Notes under the pieces: generated by a model
Told to the model about the DNA's origin: nothing
Seen by the model: the letters and a program-made list of their open reading frames with translations, nothing else
Database searches by the model: none
Shown: piece by piece, positions 59,219 through 64,000 of the stretch
Layout: each line of letters starts with the position of its first letter
How positions within the stretch are numbered: the stretch's first letter is position 1
Position numbers and translations under genes: made by a program
Assembly (NCBI RefSeq): GCF_029581275.1
Contig: NZ_CP120742.1
Coordinates: forward strand, 346,501 to 410,500
Direction: 5' to 3'
Origin: Micromonospora sp. WMMD1155
GTDB lineage: Bacteria > Actinomycetota > Actinomycetes > Mycobacteriales > Micromonosporaceae
Length of the DNA: 64,000 nt

Positions 59219-59366
59219 CCGGCGGGCCGGTTGTGCCCCGATGCAAGTCTTCCTTAGATCGCGGTTAACGACCGAGCTGGAACGCCTGCGGGCTGACAGG
59301 ATCAGAGCACGAACCCACCAGTTTCACCGGTCGAGCGCACCATGCACCCACGGCCGGTGAAGCCGC

Positions 59367-59417
59367 GCGCGCGGCGGGAGTCTCAGGTCCCCCCACACCC
59401 ACGCTCCCGCCGCGCGC
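59367..59417. terminator. Bidirectional terminator
   Basis: GCGCGCGGCGGGAG (59367-59380) pairs with CTCCCGCCGCGCGC (59404-59417), between the kinase and adenosine deaminase ends. The rest of the 232-bp gap holds nothing recognisable. Confidence 0.7.
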
Positions 59418-59450
59418 CCTGCTCTCCCCCGTCGACCGGGTCGCGTCGGG

Positions 59451-60473
59451 TCAGCGCGCGGTGGCGACGTACGCCTCGATCTCGGCGGTGATCCGCTGCT
59501 TGCCGGCGGCGTCGAGGAAGGATGCGCTCACCGCGTTGCGGGCCAGCCCGGCCAGGCCCTCGCGGTCGGCCCCGAGGAGTCGGGCCGCCACCGCGTACTC
59601 GTCGTTGAGGGTGGTGCCGAACATCGGCGGGTCGTCGGAGTTGATGGTGACCAGCAGCCCGGCGTCCACGAGCTGGCGCAGCGGGTGCTCGTCGAGGTCG
59701 GCGACCGCCCGGGTCCGTACGTTGGACGTCGGGCAGATCTCCATCCCGATCTGCCGCTCGGCCAGGTAGGTCAGCAGCTTCGGGTCCTGGGCGGCGGAGA
59801 TGCCGTGCCCGATGCGCTCGGCGCCCAGCTCGTTCAGCGCGTCCCAGATCGTCTGCGGCCCGGTGGTCTCCCCGGCGTGCGGGACGGAGTGCAGACCGGC
59901 CGCGCGGGCCTGGTCGAAGTAGGGCCGGAACTGCGGCCGGGGTACGCCGATCTCGGGGCCACCCAGGCCGAAGCTGACCAGCCCGTCGGGGCGCTCGTCC
60001 AGGGCGATGCGCAGCGTCTCCTCGGCGGCGGGCAGACCCGCCTCGCCGGGGATGTCGAAGCACCAGCGCAGGTCGAGGCCGAAGTCGGCGAGGGCGCGCC
60101 GGCGGGCGTCCTCGATGGCCTCGCAGAAGGCCGGCGCGGGGATGCCCCGTCGCACGTGCGAGTACGGGGTGATGGTCAGCTCCGCGTAGCGGACCTGTTG
60201 GCGGGCCAGCTCCCGGGCCACCTCGTGGGTGAGTATCCAGACGTCCTCCGGGTCCCGGATGAGGTCCACCACGCTCAGGTACACCTCGATGAAGTGCGCG
60301 AAGTCGCGGAACTCGAAGTAGGAGGCGAGCGCCTCGGGGTCGGCCGGCACGGGGGTGCGCCCCTCGTGGCGGGCGGCCAGTTCCGCGACGATCCGGGGCG
60401 AGGCGGAGCCGACGTGGTGCACGTGCAGCTCCACCTTGGGCAGGCCGGCGATGAAGGTGGTCAGATCGGTCAC
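59451..60473 (-). CDS. Adenosine deaminase
   Basis: 340 residues of the metal-dependent ADA barrel. The zinc motif is KVELHVHHVGSASPRIV (H-x-H). The catalytic Glu region is VPHAGETTGPQTIWDAL, and the terminal zinc Asp is in VTINSDDPPMFGT. RIGHGISAAQDP holds the catalytic His. It converts adenosine or deoxyadenosine to inosine. HVHHVGS differs from the usual HLDGS/HLHGA, so another purine-like substrate is possible. ATG 60473 overlaps the stop of the upstream Tam-like gene (ATGA), making one operon. Confidence 0.93.
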   Translation of the reverse strand: MTDLTTFIAGLPKVELHVHHVGSASPRIVAELAARHEGRTPVPADPEALASYFEFRDFAHFIEVYLSVVDLIRDPEDVWILTHEVARELARQQVRYAELTITPYSHVRRGIPAPAFCEAIEDARRRALADFGLDLRWCFDIPGEAGLPAAEETLRIALDERPDGLVSFGLGGPEIGVPRPQFRPYFDQARAAGLHSVPHAGETTGPQTIWDALNELGAERIGHGISAAQDPKLLTYLAERQIGMEICPTSNVRTRAVADLDEHPLRQLVDAGLLVTINSDDPPMFGTTLNDEYAVAARLLGADREGLAGLARNAVSASFLDAAGKQRITAEIEAYVATAR

Positions 60474-61291
60474 GGGTTCTCCTGTGCATGGTCGCCGGTG
60501 TGGGCGACGAGGTCATGGTCGCCGGTGTGGGCGACGACGAAGACGCGGCGGAACGGGAAGTACACCTGACCCTGCCGCGCCGGATACGCGGCGGTGAGCC
60601 GTACCCCCAGCTCGGCCCGGAAGGCCGACCAGCCGGCGGCGTCCAGCGCGGCCCGGACCGGGCGTAGCGCGGTGCCTTCCATCCAGGTGAGAACCGGGTG
60701 CTCGGCGGCGGGCCGAGCCGGCAGCAGGTGCACGTAGGTAGTCTCCCAGGCGTCCACCGCGCAGCCCGCGGTGGTCAGCAGCGCCGCGTAGTCGGTCGGG
60801 TCGTCGACGGGGTCCGCGCGCAGCAGCGGGGCGACAGCACCGCGCCAGGTGGGCCGGTCGGCGACCTCGCGGAGCGCGCGGTGCGACGGAGCCTCGAAGT
60901 TGCCGGGGACCTGCATGGCGAGCCACGCCCCGGCGGGCAGCTCGGCGGCCCAGCGGCGCAGCAGCTCCTGGTGGCCGGGCACCCACTGCAGGGCGGCGTT
61001 GCTGACGACCACGTCCTCGTCGCCGGTCGGACGCCAGTCGCGCAGGTCGGCGACCGCGAAGTCGACGGGAGCGTCCAGGGTGGCGGCCCGGTCGATCATC
61101 TCGGGTGCGGAGTCCAGGCCGATGACCCGGCTCGTCGGCCAGCGTTCGGCGAGGGTGGCGGTGAGGTGGCCGGGGCCGCAGCCGAGGTCGACCACGGCCC
61201 GGGGTCGCGCGGCGGGGATCCGTGCGACGAGGTCGTGGAACGGCCGGGACCGCTCGTCGCCGTAGCGCAGGTAGGTCGTCGGATCCCACAT
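60470..61291 (-). CDS. Trans-aconitate 2-methyltransferase-like SAM-dependent methyltransferase
   Basis: 273 residues. SAM motif I is AVVDLGCGPGHLTATLAERW, motif II SAPEMIDRAATL, and VVSNAALQWVPGHQELLRRW is typical of Tam. The start MWDPTTYLRYGDERSRPFHD is the Tam N terminus. It would methylate trans-aconitate, detoxifying an aconitase inhibitor. It ends with an unusual duplicated nine-residue tail (VAHTGDHDL, VAHTGDHAQ) made by a 27-bp tandem repeat. It is first gene of an operon with adenosine deaminase, coupled by ATGA. Confidence 0.9.
   Translation of the reverse strand: MWDPTTYLRYGDERSRPFHDLVARIPAARPRAVVDLGCGPGHLTATLAERWPTSRVIGLDSAPEMIDRAATLDAPVDFAVADLRDWRPTGDEDVVVSNAALQWVPGHQELLRRWAAELPAGAWLAMQVPGNFEAPSHRALREVADRPTWRGAVAPLLRADPVDDPTDYAALLTTAGCAVDAWETTYVHLLPARPAAEHPVLTWMEGTALRPVRAALDAAGWSAFRAELGVRLTAAYPARQGQVYFPFRRVFVVAHTGDHDLVAHTGDHAQENP
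60488..60541. repeat. 27-bp tandem duplication in the 3' end of the Tam-like gene
   Basis: Two copies starting at 60488 and 60515 share at least the first 23 bases (ATGGTCGCCGGTGTGGGCGA...). They encode the repeated VAHTGDHD tail. Confidence 0.85.
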
Positions 61292-61361
61292 CTCGCCTCC
61301 AAACCGTACGTCCGTCTTTTTTTACGGTACGGCTCGCGTGGCACCTCGGCAACCCGATCAC

Positions 61362-61367
61362 TAGGCT
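61362..61367 (+). promoter_or_regulatory. -10 element TAGGCT of a likely leaderless mRNA
   Basis: Ends six bases before the ATG of the aldo/keto reductase at 61374. Confidence 0.5.
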
Positions 61368-61373
61368 CGGGGC

Positions 61374-62357
61374 ATGGAACAGCGCAGCTTCACCCGGCTC
61401 GGCCGGACCGTCGGCGCGGTCGGCCTGGGGGCCTGGCAACTCGGCGCCGACTGGGGCACCGTCAGCGAGGCCGACGCGATGGCGGTGCTCACCGCCGCCG
61501 TGGACTCCGGAGTGACCTTCCTCGACACCGCCGACGTGTACGGCGACGGCCGCAGCGAGCAACTGATCGGTCGTTTCCTCCGCTCCCGACCCGACGCCGG
61601 GCTCACCGTCGCCACCAAGATGGGCCGCCGCGTCGAGCAGCGGCCGGAGGCGTACACCCTGGCCAACTTCCGGCAGTGGACCGACCGTTCCCGGGCCAAC
61701 CTGGGAATGGACACGCTGGACCTGGTCCAGCTGCACTGCCCGCCCACCGCCGTGTTCTCCTCCGACGAGGTCTTCGACGGGCTGGACACCCTGGTCGCCG
61801 AGAAGGCCATCGCCGGGTACGGCGTCAGCGTCGAGACCTGCGACCAGGCCCTCACCGCGATCGCCCGGCCGGGCGTGGCGAGCGTCCAGATCATCCTGAA
61901 CGCGGTCCGCCACAAGCCGCTGGAGCGCGTCCTGCCCGCCGCCGCGGACGCCGGCGTGGGCATCATCGCCCGGGTGCCGCTGGCCAGCGGCCTGCTCTCC
62001 GGACGGTACGACGAGCACACCGAGTTCCCCGCCGACGACCACCGCAACTACAACCGGCAGGGCGCCGCCTTCGACGTCGGCGAGACGTTCTCCGGGGTCG
62101 ACTTCGCGCAGGGGCTCGCCGCCGTACGCCGGCTCGCGCCGCTGGTCGACGCGGACCGCACGATGGCGCAGTTCGCGCTGCGGTGGGTGCTGGACCAGCC
62201 GGGCGTCACAGTGGTCATCCCCGGTGCCCGCGACGCCGACCAGGCCCGGCGCAACGCCGCGACGGCGGCCCTGTCGCCGCTCACCGACGACCAGTTGACC
62301 GCCGTACGCGAGGTCTACGACGAGCTGATCCGCCCGCAGGTGCACGACCGGTGGTGA
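61374..62357 (+). CDS. Aldo/keto reductase
   Basis: 327 residues. It begins FTRLGRTVGAVGLGAWQLGA. The catalytic Asp/Tyr are in FLDTADVYGDGRSEQ, Lys in TVATKMGRR and His in VQLHCPP. The cofactor end IPGARDADQARRNA is typical of NADP-dependent AKR proteins of the oxidoreductase subfamily with GxxxxxQ/RN. The substrate is unknown. ATG 61374 lies six bases after TAGGCT, suggesting leaderless transcription. It is divergent from the Tam-like gene by 82 bp. Confidence 0.92.
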   Translation: MEQRSFTRLGRTVGAVGLGAWQLGADWGTVSEADAMAVLTAAVDSGVTFLDTADVYGDGRSEQLIGRFLRSRPDAGLTVATKMGRRVEQRPEAYTLANFRQWTDRSRANLGMDTLDLVQLHCPPTAVFSSDEVFDGLDTLVAEKAIAGYGVSVETCDQALTAIARPGVASVQIILNAVRHKPLERVLPAAADAGVGIIARVPLASGLLSGRYDEHTEFPADDHRNYNRQGAAFDVGETFSGVDFAQGLAAVRRLAPLVDADRTMAQFALRWVLDQPGVTVVIPGARDADQARRNAATAALSPLTDDQLTAVREVYDELIRPQVHDRW

Positions 62358-62445
62358 CCCACGCACCCGGGGTGCTCGCATCGCGCCGCACGACCGGCGA
62401 TGCTGGACGGCGGCGCGCTGCCTCGGGCAGCGGAGAGGGGAATCG

Positions 62446-62640
62446 ATGAGGGGCTGGCTTCCACTCACCCTCGGTCTGCTGGCCGTCGTGGTCGGTGCGG
62501 TGTGGACGGTACAGGGCCTCGGTTACGTCACCGGCAGCCTGATGACCGGGCAGAGGATCTGGGCAGTGCTCGGCCCGCTCGTGTCGCTGGCCGGGCTGGT
62601 GGTGCTCTGGTTCGGTCTGCGCTCACGTCGCCGTAGCTGA
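62446..62640 (+). CDS. Small two-TM membrane protein
   Basis: 64 residues: TM1 about residues 4-26 (WLPLTLGLLAVVVGAVWTVQ) and TM2 about 38-58 (IWAVLGPLVSLAGLVVLWFG), with a basic C terminus. The N-terminal pattern PLTLGLLAVVVGAVWTVQGLGYVTGS...MTGQRIWA is common in small actinobacterial membrane proteins of unknown function. ATG 62446 is preceded by GGAGAGGGG. It is followed directly by a classical terminator. Confidence 0.75.
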   Translation: MRGWLPLTLGLLAVVVGAVWTVQGLGYVTGSLMTGQRIWAVLGPLVSLAGLVVLWFGLRSRRRS

Positions 62641-62658
62641 GCAACCCGAACGCGTGGA

Positions 62659-62693
62659 AAAGCCCTGCACCCTCAAGAGGGGTGCAGGGCTTT
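62659..62693. terminator. Intrinsic terminator, bidirectional
   Basis: AAAGCCCTGCACCC (62659-62672) pairs perfectly with GGGTGCAGGGCTTT (62680-62693) around TCAAGAG. It has A-rich and T-rich outer ends and sits between the small membrane gene and cspA. Confidence 0.9.
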
Positions 62694-62745
62694 CAACGAC
62701 CCTGGCCGGATCGTCCCACTGGCCGGCGGGGGCCGGCCGTCTCAC

Positions 62746-62949
62746 TCAGATGGGACGAACCTGCTCGGCCTGCGGGCCCTTCTGACCCTGAGCGATCTCG
62801 AACTCCACCCGCTGGTTCTCCTCCAGCGAACGGTAGCCGCTGGTCTGGATGGCCGAGAAGTGGACGAACACGTCAGCACCCCCACCATCGACGGTGATGA
62901 AGCCGAAGCCCTTGTCAGCGTTGAACCACTTCACGGTTCCCTGAGCCAT
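62746..62949 (-). CDS. cspA: Cold-shock domain protein
   Basis: 67 residues, a single cold-shock domain. RNP1 is KGFGFITV and RNP2 is VFVHFSAI. It starts [13 protein letters not shown], the canonical N terminus. It binds single-stranded RNA/DNA as an RNA chaperone. ATG 62949 follows GAGGGAG at six bases. Its upstream region of about 200 bases lacks any gene and probably forms a long structured 5' leader, as known for cold-shock genes. Confidence 0.97.
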   Translation of the reverse strand: MAQGTVKWFNADKGFGFITVDGGGADVFVHFSAIQTSGYRSLEENQRVEFEIAQGQKGPQAEQVRPI

Positions 62950-63190
62950 GTGTATCTCCCTCTAAAAACTGGTGGCCGTGCACGCCGTCCGGCCGATTGG
63001 CCGTTTTCGAGCAGCGGCGCCTGAGGCGGCCCCACGAAGGAGACTTCTCTCAACCCACGCCATCTCTCAACAGCGTGGACCAGCAAATCACGTACGCAAA
63101 AAGTCTGTCACGACCTTCCCGACGAATTTCTCCGACATGTGACCTGACGGATGCCTCAGATCCGCTGGGTGGCGTCCGAAGCCATGCGAA
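62950..63190 (-). promoter_or_regulatory. Presumed long 5' leader and promoter of cspA
   Basis: This gene-free stretch is richer in A and T than its surroundings (for example GACTTTTTGCGTACGTGATT on the minus strand). It includes the stem-capable CGCCTCAGGCGCC. No clear -35/-10 pair can be fixed by eye. Confidence 0.45.
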
Positions 63191-63222
63191 AGCCCCCTTC
63201 CCATCAATGCGGGAAGAGGGCT
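63191..63222 (-). terminator. Terminator of the DUF3618-DUF4235 operon
   Basis: 12-base arms (63191-63202 and 63211-63222) pair with one mismatch. On the minus strand the stem is followed by TTTCGC. Confidence 0.65.
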
Positions 63223-63235
63223 GAAGTCGCTGTGG

Positions 63236-63508
63236 TCAGTCCGGCCAGGAGCCGGTCATCCGGCGTACGCCGACCGCCCCACCTCGGTCCACGGCGGCCC
63301 GGACGACCGCGAAGATCGCGCCCTGCAGCGCCGCGGCGGCCAGGATCTCGCCCCAGCCGCGATCCTCGTCGGTCGCGTTCGGCGCCTCGCCGTCGCCCGC
63401 GGTGACCTTCCAGACCTGCCGGAAGATCGCCCCGGCCACCGTGCCTGCGGCGATACCCAACAACACGCCGACCGGCCGGTACGCGACCCGGCTGATGCTC
63501 TTGCTCAC
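63236..63508 (-). CDS. DUF4235 membrane protein
   Basis: 90 residues: an N-terminal hydrophobic helix (VGVLLGIAAGTVAGAIFRQV), the conserved Trp-Lys (VWKVTAG), an acidic loop ending DRGWGEILAAAALQGAIFAV, and a second helix. This is the DUF4235 pattern. Function unknown. It is the last gene of an operon with DUF3618 and a holin-like gene, overlapping the preceding stop by four bases. Such operons are common in actinomycetes and are thought to affect the envelope. Confidence 0.92.
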   Translation of the reverse strand: MSKSISRVAYRPVGVLLGIAAGTVAGAIFRQVWKVTAGDGEAPNATDEDRGWGEILAAAALQGAIFAVVRAAVDRGGAVGVRRMTGSWPD

Positions 63509-63867
63509 CTACGCCTCCCCCGCACGATCATCAACACCACCACGGTCGCCACCGCACCGGCGGCGATGGCCGCCCACGGCACCGGGTTGCGGCGCACCAA
63601 CTCACCCTTGTCGCGCACCAGCCCACCCTTCTGGTGTGCCTGTGCCCGCGCCATTCCGGCGCCCCGCACGGCCTGCCCGCGGACCCGGGCGACGGTCTGT
63701 GCCGCCTGCTCGCGCATCCGCTCCTTCGCCTGCCCGGCGGACTCCTTCAAACGCGCCTTGACGTCGGCCTTGGCGGCCAACGCCTCCATCGTCTCGCCCA
63801 ACTCGACCCGGGTGCGACGGATCTCCTCGCGGAGCGCCTCCGTGTCGCCGGTCCCGTTGCCGGTCAT
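63505..63867 (-). CDS. DUF3618 membrane protein
   Basis: 120 residues. The conserved DUF3618 N terminus is LREEIRRTRVELGETMEALA, followed by a long charged helix (ADVKARLKESAGQAKERMRE) and one C-terminal TM (VPWAAIAAGAVATVVVLMIV). It is tail-anchored with most of the protein in the cytoplasm. Its ATG overlaps the stop of the upstream holin-like gene, and its stop overlaps the DUF4235 start. Function unknown. Confidence 0.93.
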   Translation of the reverse strand: MTGNGTGDTEALREEIRRTRVELGETMEALAAKADVKARLKESAGQAKERMREQAAQTVARVRGQAVRGAGMARAQAHQKGGLVRDKGELVRRNPVPWAAIAAGAVATVVVLMIVRGRRR

Positions 63868-64000
63868 TGCCGCCCCCTGTCCTTCACCGCGGCCGTGACA
63901 GTGTCCACGTCGGCCCGGAGGCTGCGGACCGTCGCCGCCGGCACGGGCGGAACGGCACGGCTGACCTGCTTCTTGCCCACCAGGGCGAGGATGCCGGCCA
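63864..64000 (-). CDS. Phage-holin-family (Actinobacterial Holin-X) protein, C-terminal part
   Basis: Cut by the window edge. The visible 45 residues read GILALVGKKQVSRAVPPVPA and then TVRSLRADVDTVTAAVKDRG, the usual C terminus of DUF1469/Holin-X membrane proteins that precede DUF3618. The stop overlaps the DUF3618 ATG (ATGA). The four-base overlaps throughout show a three-gene translationally coupled operon. Confidence 0.8.
   Translation of the reverse strand, partial: AGILALVGKKQVSRAVPPVPAATVRSLRADVDTVTAAVKDRGRQ

Noticed and set aside
59341..59450. Possible small ORF from ATG 59341
   Set aside because: Pro/Arg low-complexity reading through a terminator hairpin, with no ribosome binding site.
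1..64000. tRNA, rRNA, insertion sequences, prophage attachment sites
   Set aside because: No cloverleaf-like sequence, transposase, integrase or target-site duplication was found on reading; the holin-like gene at the right edge belongs to a common chromosomal membrane operon.

Overview
The window is high-GC DNA with dense genes, GTG starts, leaderless-looking promoters and actinobacterial marker families. It carries the phosphatidylinositol-mannoside gene order thrS / HIT / pgsA / patA / pimA / small membrane gene / pdxS / pdxT / yebC, which is the order known from Mycobacterium. With the REP-like inverted repeats and the many paired regulators, this points to a filamentous actinomycete, most likely Micromonosporaceae (Micromonospora-like). 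The assignment is inferred from content, not from a database search. No tRNA, rRNA, CRISPR array, transposase or phage integrase was seen.

Layout. 1-9.6 kb holds regulators and accessory metabolism: a GAF/PucR regulator, a DHA2-type exporter with its TetR regulator and two operators, a stand-alone B12-binding protein divergent from a VOC protein, a GNAT, and an ADH/ALDH operon. 8.8-10.9 kb is a TetR / acyl-CoA dehydrogenase pair that shares an operator with the ALDH operon. 10.9-11.5 kb is a very unusual C-rich then G-rich repeat region between two converging genes. 11.5-17.7 kb holds a PLP enzyme, a FUSC-type membrane protein, a flavin oxidoreductase with a divergent AraC regulator, and a lectin-gene remnant. 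17.7-21.5 kb is a dicarboxylate symporter with a divergent CitA/DcuS-like two-component system. 21.6-22.2 kb is a VapBC-type toxin-antitoxin pair. 22.3-24.1 kb is an ABC-F gene behind an upstream-ORF leader. 24.2-28.5 kb holds dnaE and a Sua5/YrdC gene. 28.7-34.2 kb holds a PadR / HAAS-like membrane protein pair, a NarL-type two-component system and an ABC-2 exporter. 34.4-36.2 kb is a secreted vanadium-haloperoxidase-like protein.

36.2-38.6 kb contains a divergent pair of paralogous membrane-anchored HTH proteins with different external domains (peptidoglycan-binding/lysozyme-like and beta-trefoil). 38.6-41.3 kb is a decayed accessory segment: DUF402, DUF397, a truncated DUF5753-type regulator, two small unknown genes, a frameshifted gene and inverted repeats. 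41.3-55 kb is the conserved yebC-pdxT-pdxS-pimA-patA-pgsA-HIT-thrS backbone, interrupted by an EF-G-like gene, an aldo/keto reductase, a HAD-like gene and a secreted M15-type peptidase. 55-64 kb holds a YcnI-like protein, an ADP-ribosylglycohydrolase, an OmpR-type two-component system, an adenosine deaminase / Tam-like operon, an aldo/keto reductase, a cold-shock protein, and a DUF4235-DUF3618-holin-like membrane operon cut by the window edge.

The most interesting signals are five. They are the two matching 19-bp operators linking ALDH/ADH to acyl-CoA dehydrogenase, the coupled upstream ORFs before the ABC-F gene, the divergent membrane-HTH paralogs, the C-rich/G-rich giant-hairpin region, and the degenerating island at 39-41 kb. 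All function statements come from reading motifs and gene order. No similarity search was run.
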